A stretch of DNA of 64,000 bases from Multifurca ochricompacta (lineage: Eukaryota > Basidiomycota > Agaricomycetes > Russulales > Russulaceae): assembly GCA_022496185.1 (NCBI GenBank), contig WTXG01000136.1, positions 36,621 to 100,620 of the forward strand. The letters are read 5' to 3'. Under the pieces are notes generated by a model. It was not told the DNA's origin. It saw only the letters and a list, made by a program, of their open reading frames with translations, and searched no databases. Made by a program: the position numbers and the translations under genes. Below are positions 1 through 11,389 of the stretch, piece after piece; position 1 is the stretch's first letter; each line of letters opens with the position of its first letter.

Positions 1-1332
1 TGCAAGTTGGTCAATTTGGGATATCATCATGGTCGTTTGAGGCGGAGGAGTAGGTACAGACGAGACTTCAGTGATTGTCGCGGTCGTGGGAGGGGTGGTA
101 GTCGTCGCAACGGCGATACGAGGTTTTTTGTGTGGACAATCACGTGAGAGATGTCCCTTCTTTATACAATAGAAACAAAGACCCTCGCGTTTGCAACGTT
201 CCTTTTCTTCATCAGTTACAGCACGTCGAATGACATCAACGTCCATCGCATTTGGATCGCGTACGGGTGGGTTCTGGTTTTGTCGTTGGGTAGTATAATT
301 AGGGCGACGCCAGAACGGGGTAGGCGTTGTTGCTGGCTTTGTTACAGGGGAGGTAGGTGCTCGTACCCCTCGATCGCGTTGGTCTTGTTCGATTGTCTTA
401 ATGGTAAGGTAGGCCGTGTTTTCTTGTAATGCTGCTGCACCCCAATCTTGTAGGGTCAACGGGCGATGACGAAGGACACAATTCTTCGCAAGATCGCCTT
501 GTAGTCCAGATGCAAAAAGTCGTAAGGTACTAGCATCGTCTGGATGTACTCCTGAACGAGTTACTAGAGCGGCGAAAGCCGTTAGGTACTCGTCAATGCG
601 TCCTCCCGTCATTCGAAGCTTTCGAAGATCATTATAGGCGCGTTCTTGAATACCAAAGTCGAAATATGTTGCCTTAAATTTCTCTTCTGTATATTCCCAA
701 GGAGATGCTTGTGAGATTTTGAGCGTTCCTGCTGTGATTGCTTGAAAGTCTTGGATCATGCCGAGTTGGAAGGTTTGTACTAATGGTCCTTCCATTTGCT
801 GTATAAAAAAGTTCGCCTTCTTCATGGGGTCACACGCGATTTCGGCTTGGTTGTTAAGAAGCATATACTGATGGAAGACAAGAAGGAAGTGTTCCGATTG
901 TGTTCTGTCGCCTGTGAAACGGGTGGCAAAGGTACCTTCGAGTCGTTTGTCGTTGGCTGTAGGAGCTGACGCTGGTGCTATTTGTACGCTTGTGCTATTC
1001 ATGGATGTGTCGATTAGCTTCTGCATGTCGACCGGTACATCGGGGACACGTGAGAGATTGAAAGAGAGTCGGGCTAAGCGAAGGGCTTGATACGAGTTGA
1101 CGGACGCGAAGTACGCAATTTCGAACCAGAGACCATTGTATCGTTCAAGGGGAATGAGATCCTGTCCATCCATAGTAAAGTAGCCAGTCCAAGGGGCATT
1201 GTCAATCACAGAGGAAACATCAAGCCATTGTGTATTTGGTCGTTCAACAAGGGGAATGTCGTTGTTTTGTCTGGGGTGTAAAGGGAACGGGAGTGTCGTG
1301 TGCAATGCGGGTACAGTAGCTGTCGTAATCAT
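1..1332 (-). CDS. Ty3/gypsy-type retrotransposon Gag polyprotein, partial at the window edge
   Basis: An uninterrupted reading frame of 444 codons starts at an ATG at 1330-1332 and runs off position 1 without a stop. Near its end (about 124-172) it encodes a CX2CX4HX4C zinc knuckle (C-F-Y-C ... G-H ... D-C), the nucleic-acid-binding signature of retroelement Gag. Just before the knuckle is a stretch reading roughly RDPNAMDVD, which I know from fungal gypsy Gag proteins. The central part looks like a retrotransposon capsid domain. A 255-bp LTR and a primer-binding site lie directly upstream, so this is the 5' end of an element whose pol region would lie to the left of the window. The frame is free of stops and frameshifts, so the copy may be young. 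Seen: open frame, knuckle, LTR. Inferred: the clade. Confidence 0.9.
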   Translation of the reverse strand, partial: MITTATVPALHTTLPFPLHPRQNNDIPLVERPNTQWLDVSSVIDNAPWTGYFTMDGQDLIPLERYNGLWFEIAYFASVNSYQALRLARLSFNLSRVPDVPVDMQKLIDTSMNSTSVQIAPASAPTANDKRLEGTFATRFTGDRTQSEHFLLVFHQYMLLNNQAEIACDPMKKANFFIQQMEGPLVQTFQLGMIQDFQAITAGTLKISQASPWEYTEEKFKATYFDFGIQERAYNDLRKLRMTGGRIDEYLTAFAALVTRSGVHPDDASTLRLFASGLQGDLAKNCVLRHRPLTLQDWGAAALQENTAYLTIKTIEQDQRDRGVRAPTSPVTKPATTPTPFWRRPNYTTQRQNQNPPVRDPNAMDVDVIRRAVTDEEKERCKREGLCFYCIKKGHLSRDCPHKKPRIAVATTTTPPTTATITEVSSVPTPPPQTTMMISQIDQLA

Positions 1333-1352
1333 GGTTTCGATTCGTTAGTTCT

Positions 1353-1369
1353 GGTTAGTCTTGAGCTAA
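1353..1369 (-). other. Retrotransposon primer-binding site, apparently self-priming
   Basis: In element sense the sequence right after the LTR begins TTAGCTCAAGACTAACC. It does not start with the TGG expected for a PBS that pairs with a tRNA 3' end. Instead, 14 nt of it (1355-1368) are a perfect reverse complement of TTAGTCTTGAGCTA inside the LTR at 1463-1476, just where the transcript should start. That is the arrangement known from Tf1/sushi-type elements, whose mRNA 5' end folds back to prime reverse transcription. Confidence 0.75.
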
Positions 1370-1624
1370 TGTTACGTTCGAAGCTCGGATCGATGTTTCA
1401 GAGATAGTACGGGTGATTAGATGCAAAGGAATCCTGAGATTCAAGAGCTATGTAGAGTACAATAGCTCAAGACTAAAGAGCTATGAGCCCGATACTCTTG
1501 GTTATATACATGTAGGAAGTAATGACGTCGGTTATAGACGTCATTGGGCGAGAACGTGTACTGTTGAAGTACTGTGCGATGGAAAAGAAAAATACATATA
1601 TGACATCACATAGAAAACGTAACA
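1370..1624 (-). repeat. 5' LTR of the gypsy-type element (255 bp)
   Basis: In element orientation the LTR starts TGTTACG at 1624 and ends CGTAACA at 1370, a perfect 7-bp terminal inverted repeat with TG...CA ends. It contains a TATA-like TATATAA at 1508-1502. Thirty-two nucleotides downstream is the TTAGTCTTGAGCTA motif that pairs with the primer-binding site, marking the probable start of the R region. The partner LTR lies outside the window, so LTR-LTR identity and the target duplication (candidate 1625-1629) cannot be checked here. Confidence 0.85.
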
Positions 1625-1829
1625 ATGAGTGAGCGTGAAGGCGTGTGGTGCTGGTGAGTTCGCGTGGTAAGTTTTCTGGTCCCCGAAATCCTTCAAATGA
1701 AACCCCAATTTTATTCGCATGCATGATTCAATGTCCAAGTAGTGTTAGTTAGCATCGTCGTCATAGTCGAAGTCTTGACTTGAAAACGCTTTACGCTCAG
1801 GCTTTGCCCATATCAGCATAAGTAAACTC

Positions 1830-3480
1830 AAGTTGATTGTACATTTTGCCTGTTCTGTATGTTATTATGTTATTGTTATCAAAGAAGTCTCTACCAACAT
1901 ATACAGAATGGTGCCAACGTCACCCAGAGAAAGGAAGGAAATTTGGACGACCGAAACTCAAAATTCAATTTTCGTCCATCTCGACGATCTGTCTCACGTC
2001 AGACTCCAGAGCCAAGTTATCTCGCATGACTGAAATCTCCAATATTTTTTGGGTTCTCGTCAAGCATCAAGTCTGTGTTCGGACAACCAGTCAGATAATA
2101 CACTGCTCCAGATTTTTGCTTCCCCCGCCTCAATCGAAATCCAACAACATCATCTGTTCTGGATTCTTCTTGGGAACGATCGAATTTGCATCTCGCAGGT
2201 CACCGTGTACAATTCCTTCTTCATGATAATCCATTCACAAGTTTCTTCAAGTCCTTTGACCACATCCGGAGGTACTTAGACGCATAATTTTCCCGGTCGG
2301 ATGGATCATTCTCGATCCACTCCATCACTACACTATGACATGCCACCCACCATGAACAACACCATAGCCAAGTACTCTAGGTGCACGTTTCTTCTCTGCA
2401 CAGAATAGATGCAGTGGCAAGCAGTATCGTTGCGTGAACTTGACCACCACCGAAGCCTTGTTTTTGCCTGTAGATGCACCCTTGATCTTAAAGTGGAGCT
2501 TCTCAGAAGGAGGATAAACAGGAACCTCGTTAACATAGGGCAGATCCCTTCTGGGTGGGTGTGGTAACCAATCAGCTATGAATTCCGTCGTGTCTTTGTT
2601 GATATGAGGACGTATGCAGCTTCGAATGCCCTCATCAGAGTGGGTCTGGCCCATTCGTCTCCACTCCAAATTGCCACAGGAAGGAGAGGGGTCAATGCGA
2701 CGAGCCATGTCACCTTGGTAAATGACAATGCATAAAATCCAACATGTGCTCCTGCAAGTAGATCCATCAATATGTAATGGTAAAATCAATACATGGACTT
2801 GAAATACTGACCTACCACCAATATGCTGAGTGCAGGGAAGAAGAAACACTTTCGGGACTTTTTGCGAGGTATTCGATTCAAGATGGTGGGTGTAGTACGC
2901 TGCAAGCTCCACTAACCCGTCACAGTTGATGGTTCCTAGCTTGTGCTAAACCACGACAATAACCTCCGTTGTGTCCGCTAGCCCGATATCATGACTGTAT
3001 GATGAAAGGTCGCAGCCGATGAAACCATGTCTTGATAATTTCATCAAAAAATTCTTGTTCTCCGGAAAATAGAATTTTATAAATTTCGTTGAGGCAGACC
3101 TAAGATGGTTATCGTGCGCGTTCACTTGGTCATAGTAATAGTCCGCTCATCACACCGAGAAAGTTGGTGACAACTTGTTCAAAATTGTGCCGATATAGCA
3201 GGCGTTGGGCTGACAGTATGGCCATAAATGTGGGTGGGCAATGGAAGAGTCCAAATGTGAGAGAAAATAGGAGGAAGATGTGAAAGTCCATATATCAGGG
3301 CGGTTGTTGGAAATACGATCAACGGAATCTTTCTACACTTTCCCGCATTTCATCATATTTAGCAACAGTCAAAGGGGCATCCTTGACGAAACGTCCTTCA
3401 AAGAAAGGTCTCCTTTTCTTCCCTCCTTTTGTTCTTGTTCACGTTTGGCAAGGAGATGAGACAACGTGGCCGTAGACATG
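1830..3480 (-). pseudogene. Decayed protein-kinase-like gene (copy 1)
   Basis: Pieces of a eukaryotic-type kinase can be read in different frames. About 2530-2330 encodes a segment ending near VVHGGWHVIVMEW, where the N-lobe/hinge would be. About 2235-2155 encodes the catalytic-loop-like VHGDLRDAN and then LLDFD in the DFG position. The HGDLRxxN form is typical of the expanded kinase-like families of mushroom-forming fungi. The reading frame changes several times and a stop follows LLDFD directly. The part near 3480-3320 (starting MSTATLSHLLAK) is also frame-shifted internally. A related copy in the same orientation lies at about 26270-27510. Non-functional as it stands, although unrecognised introns could restore parts of it. 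Confidence 0.5.
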
Positions 3481-3489
3481 GAGGTGATT

Positions 3490-4500
3490 AAGGATCAAGG
3501 ATCAGGTTTTGATCTGACCAAAAAAAAAATTGGCTATTAGCTCCAACAGAGCAAGGTTTAAGGGTGCACGACGTTCTCTTCGCCAATGTTGACTTGGGAA
3601 GCTACTGGAATCATCTACTACGACTAGCGTATCTATCTAGGAACGAAGAAGTAGCCAGATCAGTTTATAACACAAAAACCAATCAAGCCCCGCACGAGGG
3701 AACACACACCTTTTAATATAAATGGAGGTCTAAGGTCAGCACGGATCTTGTCTCCTTTACTTCACTCAACGTTTCTGGTGATGGGAATAGTGACATCAAG
3801 GTAGGAGGTACTGCCCTCGAAGAGGCACACAAGTGAACAAGATTTTCAGTTGGAGGACATCACAAATAATAATCGACTGAAAGCAAGCGAACGATGGTTA
3901 ATTGTTGGAATTTGTGATCGGGGGGGGGGGGGGGCAATGTTGTCTAGAATATGCTTGCTTTTAACTGCCACGTCACGTGCCTTTCTAACGTGCCTCAGCG
4001 AGCGTATCTCGTCACCCACCGCCTACTTCTATCCTTCTCTATCCAAATCTTAGACCACACGTGTCCCGAGTTTGTAGTTCTTGAAAAATACCTCTCCTGG
4101 CGTCCTAAAAAAAAAAGAAAAATATTATTGTATATGGCCACAATTTCAGATGATGATGATGATGATGATGATGATGGTGATGATAAATAAAAAGCGGTCG
4201 CAGGTTGGCTGCAAAAGTACAGTAAACAGTAACAGTACAACTTCGCTCATAGATACGCAAGTCCCCGTAGTTTGAGTTTAAAAAAGGCTAGCTACAGACG
4301 TCGCACTAAACGAGTTCCAGTTAAAAAAGCCCCTTTTTATTATTTTATTATTTATTTTTTGACCAAGCCCACACAGCTTACAACTAGGTGGTGTGTGCCT
4401 TATCTACATGGGATATTGCTTGTCCTGCGTCACAATAGTACAACTTCCAGCGCAGATATAATATGTAGTATAGCAACCTTTTTGAGATTATCTAAATCTG
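3490..4500. other. Intergenic stretch without a recognisable gene
   Basis: No supported gene. It contains a G tract at about 3920-3934 and a (GAT)n microsatellite at about 4151-4184. Open frames across the microsatellite encode only poly-Asp, poly-Met or poly-Ser and are artefacts of the repeat. Confidence 0.5.
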
Positions 4501-4508
4501 GCGACTAA

Positions 4509-6629
4509 CTAGAGCCTCGCGGTCTTTCCTTCACTAGCCAGCAGCTTGTCCAATTTTGCCTGCAATCATTTAAAAAATATATTTCAACGTCCCGAAATGT
4601 CAGCGTTCTAAATACCAGAACAGGAGTTTCCGGGACTCACCTTAACAGCGTCCATATACACATCCGTGACCACCCAGTGTTCACGCTGCATCGCCTTTCC
4701 GTGGATGGCGAGCGCCAGATCTTTCGTCATCACCCCATCCGCATCGATCACTTCCACACACGCCCTTTCGAGCGCGCGCGCGAATACCTTCAGCTCCTCA
4801 TTTCCGTCTAGGCTAGCCCTGTGCAGCAGCCCGCGCGTCCATGCAAAGATAGACGCCACTGGGTTCGTCGATGTTTCCCGGCCCTTTTGATACTCGCGGT
4901 AGTGTCGCGTGACGGTACCATGCGCCGCTTCGCTTTCGACGGTACGACCGTCGGGTGTGATGAGCTCGGAGGTCATCATTCCGAGAGACCCGAAACCTTG
5001 CGCGAGGATGTCGGACTGCACGTCTCCGTCGTAATTCTTGGTTGCCCAAACAAAGCCGCCGGAGGACTTGATGGCCTGCGCGACCATATCGTCGATGAGT
5101 CGGTGCTCATAATAGATACCGGCTTCCTCAAATTGTTTCTGGTATTCGCTGTTATTTTGTTTTTTTAGCAGTGTTGGATTTTATAGTATATAGCCGGCAA
5201 AGGAATTGGAAACAAACCTTTCGTAAATTTCCTGGAAGACGTCTTTGAATCGACCATCATACTTCTTTAAGATGGTATTCTTCGTGGATAAGAACTAATA
5301 ACACTTCATGAGTTCGTACAAAAAGCACGGGCTATCAGACGACATACCAACGGCATCTTTTTAGATAGCGCCGTCTTGAACGACGAGTGCGCAAAGCCCG
5401 CGATAGACTGCCCCACCCATGAAGTCATCAACGACGAGCTTACAAGGGAAAGGTAGTGGAACAACTGACATCATCAGTGTTATACATCGCAAGAGCGACA
5501 CCTTTTCCCTTGAAATCATACACGTCCAGCGTGGTCGGCTCGCCACCGCCATGGGGCGTGTACACAAGCTGGAGCTTCCCTGGGCCGGGTGCAAGGAAGT
5601 CCGTGGCGCGATATTGGTCGCCAAAGGCGTGGCGGCCGATGACGATGGGTTTGACCCATCCAGGAACGGGCCGAGGGATGCGCTCGAGGATAATTGGCTC
5701 ACGGAAGACTGTACCACCGAGGATGTTGCGGATCTATGAGCGAAGTCACCGTCAGACGTGACAGGGAACAGGGTGGAAATAAACCTCGAGCCCGTACAGT
5801 GCCATTGGGGGAGCGCCACATCTGCTTCAACTTGAACTCTTTCACACGCGCCTCGTCTGGCGTGATAGTCGCACACTTGATCCCTACGTTGTACTTCAGG
5901 ATCGCCTCTGCAGACTCGATCGTCACTCGATCATCGGTCTAAGAGCACGTAAAAGAATGTGCATTGTTTTTGTGGCAACGTAGAAGGGGGGACAGGTCAA
6001 CACGTGGGATTACGGCTGATGGGTTCCAAACGACTTACTACGTCTCGATGCTCAAGACCAAGGTCAAAGTACTTGATATCAAGCTGCAGGTACGGCAAGA
6101 TGAGCTGTTACGATTGAAAAAGGCAGTACAGCATATCATCAGCTCTCGACGTAATTTCTTTAAAAAAAAGAAAAAAAAAAGAAAAAAGAAAAGAGAAAAA
6201 AAGAGGATATCTTCGACGCACTTCTTCTCGGATCTTCTTCCATATGATGCGTGTCATCTCATCGCCATCAAGTTCAACGATAGGTTTCTTCACCACAATC
6301 TTCTCTCCTGTATGCATATGAATTGACATGTACGTGTGTGTGTGTGTGTGTGTGTATGTGTGCCGAAACATTCGAAGATGATAGCAATGAATGATGTATT
6401 TGATGTTAAACCAACCATGAAGATAAATTGCATCAATGGTCAAAAACCAATTAATTCGTTTTTCACTTCACACTTGGGGGAAAAGGAACGACAGAGACTC
6501 ACGGTACGAAGGCATGCTGTTGGTAAAATTTCTCGAGAGCACCGTCGTTACGAACGGAGTGAGATGGGGCCTAGCTCGCGAGAGCGGACGCCTGCCGCGC
6601 ATTAATGTGCGTGTACGTGAAAACATCAT
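4509..6629 (-). CDS. IDP1: NADP-dependent isocitrate dehydrogenase, mitochondrial
   Basis: Converts isocitrate and NADP+ to 2-oxoglutarate, CO2 and NADPH. Exon 1 (6503-6629) begins [12 protein letters not shown] and is rich in Arg and Ser without acidic residues, a good matrix-targeting presequence. The next exon starts at 6307 and carries the family hallmark [17 protein letters not shown]. Later exons hold [17 protein letters not shown], the [16 protein letters not shown] stretch, NYDGDVQSD and [11 protein letters not shown] with [16 protein letters not shown] last small exon ends at 4509 (KTARL). About eight short introns are needed; one has the donor GTCAGT near 5467. The length fits the family. 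Met39 of the presequence lies just before the conserved core and could give a shorter cytosolic form. A partial copy lies at 50015-50930. Confidence 0.95.
6330..6360. repeat. (GT)n microsatellite in the first intron of isocitrate dehydrogenase
   Basis: A run of about ten GT units at 6333-6354 lies within intron 1 (6308-6502) of the isocitrate dehydrogenase gene. The copy of this intron at 50280-50450 has only a short CA stretch at the same place, so the repeat length differs between the copies. Confidence 0.8.
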
Positions 6630-6989
6630 CGTAGGAAGAGAGGGCTACAGGAACAGGTGACTTAACCCGTATGTTTGCAATGGGGGAATGATGATGATGA
6701 TGTGGGTTGATGGTGATGGAAGTGGTGGTAGGGGGAGAGAGGGGATGAGGGAGTAAATATTCGCTAATTGATGACGTTTAAAAACATCAGTCGGAGGAAG
6801 CTCGAACAACGCGCGGACACGGGCATAGACAGTATGGACAATACTGTTGCTGTTGCTGTTACTGGCAGACCGCCTGACCGATTCGTCGCCTCGGCCGAAT
6901 TCAAGCCTTCCCTTTTTAGCCGAGCTGAGCACATTGCGCTTGTGCTTTCATAGGACATAAGGACATAAGGACATAAGGATAACAATCGT

Positions 6990-8336
6990 TCAAGCGCTGG
7001 CACTCAAAGAAATAATAATCTGTTCAACAAGCTTCTGCATCACCGCCGCCTTTAACTTTCCCATCGCCAAAACCTCCTCATGCGACACCGTCGGAGTCGA
7101 TGGCCGATCTGATACCAGTCCCGCGAGCTAAATCCAAAAAGAAAAAAAGGTCACTCGCGCTTTCTTTTTCGAGAGAAAGAAAAGAAATAGGTTCAGGACG
7201 GTACCTCAGCATCATGCTCCTCCCTCACGCTCCGCCCACCCGTACCCGGGATAACCCCGACGACCATATTAGTAACCAAACTAAGTACGAGAACTCTAAC
7301 ACCCTCATCCCGCCCCGCAACAACCTCCGGAATAGTACTCATACCGACGACGGTCGCACCCGCAGAGGCCAACAACGCTCCCTCAGCGCGCGTCTCATAC
7401 GTCGGTCCGCTCACCCATGCGTACGTTCCCTCCTTGAGCGCATCTCGCGACAGGCCAAGTGCGTGCGCAGCACGGAACGCCGCAAGGCGTAACGAGCGCG
7501 AATACGCATCCGAGAGTGGGACGAATCGCGCGGAGGTGGGTCGGGAGAGCGGGCCGAGGAGCGGATTAAGTCCCGTAAGAAGCGGAAGCGCGATGTGGTC
7601 GTCAATGACGACGACTTTGTTGGCGCGATTATTTTAGGTTTTGAAGGAAAGGAAGGGGTGAAGGGGGGGGGGGGGGGGGAACTACGAAAGAACGCACTCG
7701 TTCCGACGGGCACGTCGGCCTTCAAGGACCCTGCCGCATTCGTAACTGCCGAGCTATCGGTCAGAGAGGAGAGAAAAAGAGAGAAAAAGAAAAAGAAAAA
7801 AATAATCGAAGAATGCGCGAATTCACTTATTAAATCCTGTACCCCCAGAGCTGCCATAAGGCGAATAGGATAACCAACGGTCGCGAGAGAGTGGCCTTCA
7901 TATGGGTGGAGCTATATTATTTGTGTTAAAAAGCCCCAAACCGTACGGCATACGGAAATATATAATAATCGCGCACACGTCCAAGCATCGCGACGACCGA
8001 AGCTTCCCCGATCTTTCCGAACGCGAGCTCGCTTCGATGTCCTGGGACTATAACGTACATCCATACGTGCAGTTATAAGTCAAAGAACGACCTTCAGGAA
8101 CTCTGAGCGCTTGATGCAGGGGCTGGAGGCGCACCAGTGCTTTCCCCAAACCCCTCCAATACATTGTATGGCACAATCACGCGTTCCGTAATACTCTCCG
8201 CGAGTGTCCCGAGACCCGAGCCGCATACGATCCCAACGCGCGGCTTGCGAAGGTGTACAGGAAGGAACTCAGCGAGTGTCACGATATTCTTTGCAATTGT
8301 AGCGTTGACAATCGATATGGGTGTGGTAGTAGACAT
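6990..8336 (-). CDS. Purine nucleoside phosphorylase
   Basis: Catalyses phosphorolysis of purine nucleosides to free base and ribose-1-phosphate (purine salvage, cytosolic trimeric PNP family). Exon 1 from the ATG at 8336 contains GIVCGSGLGTLAE, the phosphate-binding glycine loop. The next exon continues into VPGHRSELAFGKIG and HPYEGH, with LMAALGVQ, VTNAAGSL and the long VIDDHIALPLLTGLNPLLGP segment after it. The near-invariant WVSGPTYETRAE and GMSTIPEVV motifs follow (about 7414-7300). The C-terminal exon reads SHEEVLAMGKLKAAV and stops at 6990. Exon joins give continuous frames, for example the donor after AGCACTG joining TCCCAGG. A poly-C tract at about 7662-7678 sits in one intron. Head-to-tail with isocitrate dehydrogenase, about 360 bp apart. 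Confidence 0.92.
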
Positions 8337-8339
8337 ACT

Positions 8340-9690
8340 AGCGGTTGTAGGGCCAGAGCTCGGTTTTCTCCGGCGGCGGTCTCAAAACTTATCACGGCGG
8401 GGCGACGGCACTCACTCGCCGGAGTTCTCCTCTAAGCCGTCGTCGCTTTCCTCCTTTCCCTTTCCTTTATCTTTTATCTCTATCTCTCCTCATTGCGTTT
8501 AGGCTTGTTGTTAGGCAGGGTCAACCCTTCCTTGATCTGTCCTGATCCGAAATGTACCAACCGATGTGTCCGTTACCATGTGAGGCGAGTATGGTCCCAT
8601 CCCTTTGAGTATATATCAATGCCTCCTCACTTGAGGTCCACCAGTAAGAATGACCGGAAGATAATGACATGTCAGCAATCTCAAGTTGCTATCTTGCTCG
8701 TCTGTTGACAGAGGTAGGCCTAGCCCTCGTTATTCACAATATGAACCTGGTTTCTGTCTTCACCCGACCATGAATGGAATGGTTAGGATTAAATAAATAT
8801 GAATGTGAGAGATTTAATACGATCGCAAGGGGGCCATTAAAAACACCGCTTTTTAATTTAATATATCTCCCTCCACCTCCACCTCCTTCCTGGTCTATCA
8901 CTAGAGGGTCTCCCCAATTTCGGACAAAACCCATATAAAAAGAAAATACACTTCTCGAACGTAGCTAACCGTTATTTAATTTATACTTTCAACTGTCCCT
9001 CCTGGCAATTTAAAAAAAACCATTTGTATTCAACTTTTTTTTTTTTTTTGTTTGGAAACCCAACTGGGACCGGTCCGCTCGATTATGTTTCTCATGTTTT
9101 TACCCCTCGCACGTTCACCCCTCAAACGTTCACCGTTCGACAGTGCCGTTCCAAATGAACCTATACACACACCCCTTCCTCTCCCCGTCGTCAATTGTCA
9201 TGATTTTTTAACCAGAACTAGACTCACGCACTGAGCGATCTTGATAATGCGATCCGATCTAATCCACGGGTAATAGTACCTTTCCCCCCCCTAAATAAAG
9301 AAAAGGGAAGGGGTTATTCATCATTCATGATGTGAAGAGTTTTATGTGGGTTAGTCAACTCACGACGGGCTAGCTACCCCTGACCCCGGGTCATAATATG
9401 GCCACTCCCAATTGATCATTCTCCTGGAGGAAGAGGTAAAGCGGGGAATGTCACATCTGATTGCCTTGCCGAGATATGCAGAGACGGGAATCAGAACAAT
9501 AAAAATGCGCAATGCAATACTGTAAATGATACGTGGAAGAATGACGAATAGTTATGCTGTATGTACGTAAAGTGCGGCGTGCGATGAGATACCAAAGATT
9601 GAATGCGATCATGCCTGAGAAACACAGAGCAAGAAAAAAAAAACCAAAGAAAAAATCAGAAGCAAAGGTCATGCGATAGAAGGTGTACAA
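8340..9690. other. Intergenic stretch without a recognisable gene
   Basis: Open frames here are short and show no protein-like composition or known motif. The region separates the PNP start from the 3' end of the next minus-strand gene, so it should hold the PNP promoter. Confidence 0.5.
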
Positions 9691-9692
9691 AG

Positions 9693-11381
9693 TCAACGAG
9701 TCATGCATGCCTCGTCACTAAGACTCAAGCAGAATCCCAGGCAACCATTCCCCACATTCATATTCACTCCCTTTCTCGTTCGCAAAAACTCCGCTGACAG
9801 CACCAAGTTCGAGATCCAATTCGTGCTCGGGAAGCGGGGCAACGACCGTTGGGGCGGAGTATGGAATCGGCGTCGCGACAGGTGGGGCACCACGAGCACC
9901 GGTGACTCAAGCTCCACTGAACCCGCTTCAAATTCAGGTGGCCCATGAGGGTACCGCACACTCCTCGTACGTACACGTACTTGCGGGTGCCGTCGCGGGG
10001 GTATGACCATTGCGGCCTTATCCAAAGGTGCCCACATCTCTGAGTCTTCCTCGCTGTCCTCGACAACCGGGAACAATCGCGGTGACGCAATATGCTGCCT
10101 TAACATCGATGTGGAAAGGTGCTCAGCATTGAGAGGTGCATGTCGCACGAGCTGCGACGAATGAACTGGTGTCGCAAAACCAAGGTCAGACAGGTGTGCG
10201 CCATTGCGAAGTTGCCGGTTCAACCAAGCACGCCGCCGGCCGCGGACCTCAGCGATGGCAAACAGTGTTGCATCATCCGCGGCTGCATTTCGCTGGGCGG
10301 CATCAACACGGAGGAGGTGCTCACGTAACCGGAGGGCACGTCGGGAAAGTGCGGCGAAGGCTTCGGCATTCGGATCAACAAGCGCCAAGGCGGCCGGGGT
10401 ACCACGGCGAAAGGCACAAGTAGAGTCCGGTGTGTGGACGGACGAGCCATCGGACTCGGTGCCAAATGTGCGGGACAGTGAGGCAGTCTCCGAGGTCGCA
10501 TCTGCATCATCATCGTACGCGAAAAGATCCTCCGGTACAGTGGCTGTTTGGCAGTCGAATGAAAAATCAGGTAGGGTTAATGAGATGGGGGAGGGTGCAC
10601 AATCCGCTAAGCGGGCCATATGCTCTTCTGTGCGTCGAAGGGTGCTCTGCGCTATCCAAACAGTGTAACCACCGTAGGGTAGACGAGACTTGAGCTCTTG
10701 GACAACAAAGCGTCGATAGGCATCGAGTAGAGTAGATCGTGCACGTTGACGAAGCCCCTTGGATACTGTTAGAAACTTATACATGACGTCTTCGACAGAC
10801 ACCCGGGATGGGGATGGTGGTGGTGGTGGCGACGACGGCGCCATGAATGGCAACTGAGGGGGAGGGGGATTGTTGGGGATAAGAGACCTGGGCTCAAAAA
10901 GGTTAGCACAAGTAAAAAACATACAAAGGGATGTACTATACTGCACAAGTTGCATCAGAAGTGATCGCTGTTTCTTGTGTTTTGCAGGTTTTTTTAATAC
11001 GGGGGAAATAGGGGATGAGGGTGGTGTCGGAGGGAGAGACGGGGCAGGACGGTCAACGGTCTGTCGTAGGTCATTCAAGACGCCCTCAAGGATGTCGATA
11101 CAAGCGCGGTCCATCAATGGCCAATCCTCCACATGACCATCAGTAAAAACAACCGAGACAGTGAGCGAAACAACGTCAAAAGTGACTTGTTCGAGGATTT
11201 CGGTGAGCCAGGCGGACGAATCAAGCGCATATATGGATCGAGGCTGCTCAAGATCTGCAGCACTAAGGACGACAAGTTGAGAATCCCAATTCAGAGGGAG
11301 AGGATGCAGATCCGTGGGAACGAATGAGACGGTGAAAAGCATTACGGGTATTGGGGGATGAGAGATGAGACGAAGCTGCAT
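9693..11381 (-). CDS. Conserved-looking protein of unknown function
   Basis: A long frame of 562 codons from a true ATG at 11381. I do not recognise a family. The N-terminal third is mixed alpha/beta in character (MQLRLISHPP ... SVVFTDGHVEDWPLMD), followed by a Pro/Ser-rich linker. A central region with basic helices follows (SVEDVMYKFLTVSKGLRQRARSTLLDAYRRF, split here as two stretches), then an acidic patch (EDSEEDSEM) and a basic C terminus. The part between about 10976 and 10890 starts with a donor-like GTGCAGTATAG and ends CCCAG, so an in-frame intron is likely and the real protein is slightly shorter. The C-terminal 25 residues (after RTRKG) may also be intronic. No signal peptide or membrane segment is obvious. 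Confidence 0.65.
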   Translation of the reverse strand: MQLRLISHPPIPVMLFTVSFVPTDLHPLPLNWDSQLVVLSAADLEQPRSIYALDSSAWLTEILEQVTFDVVSLTVSVVFTDGHVEDWPLMDRACIDILEGVLNDLRQTVDRPAPSLPPTPPSSPISPVLKKPAKHKKQRSLLMQLVQYSTSLCMFFTCANLFEPRSLIPNNPPPPQLPFMAPSSPPPPPSPSRVSVEDVMYKFLTVSKGLRQRARSTLLDAYRRFVVQELKSRLPYGGYTVWIAQSTLRRTEEHMARLADCAPSPISLTLPDFSFDCQTATVPEDLFAYDDDADATSETASLSRTFGTESDGSSVHTPDSTCAFRRGTPAALALVDPNAEAFAALSRRALRLREHLLRVDAAQRNAAADDATLFAIAEVRGRRRAWLNRQLRNGAHLSDLGFATPVHSSQLVRHAPLNAEHLSTSMLRQHIASPRLFPVVEDSEEDSEMWAPLDKAAMVIPPRRHPQVRVRTRSVRYPHGPPEFEAGSVELESPVLVVPHLSRRRFHTPPQRSLPRFPSTNWISNLVLSAEFLRTRKGVNMNVGNGCLGFCLSLSDEACMTR

Positions 11382-11389
11382 GATGTATG

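Noticed and set aside
4140..4240. Open frames encoding poly-Asp, poly-Ser or poly-Met
   Set aside because: They follow a (GAT)n microsatellite in three frames and have no gene context.
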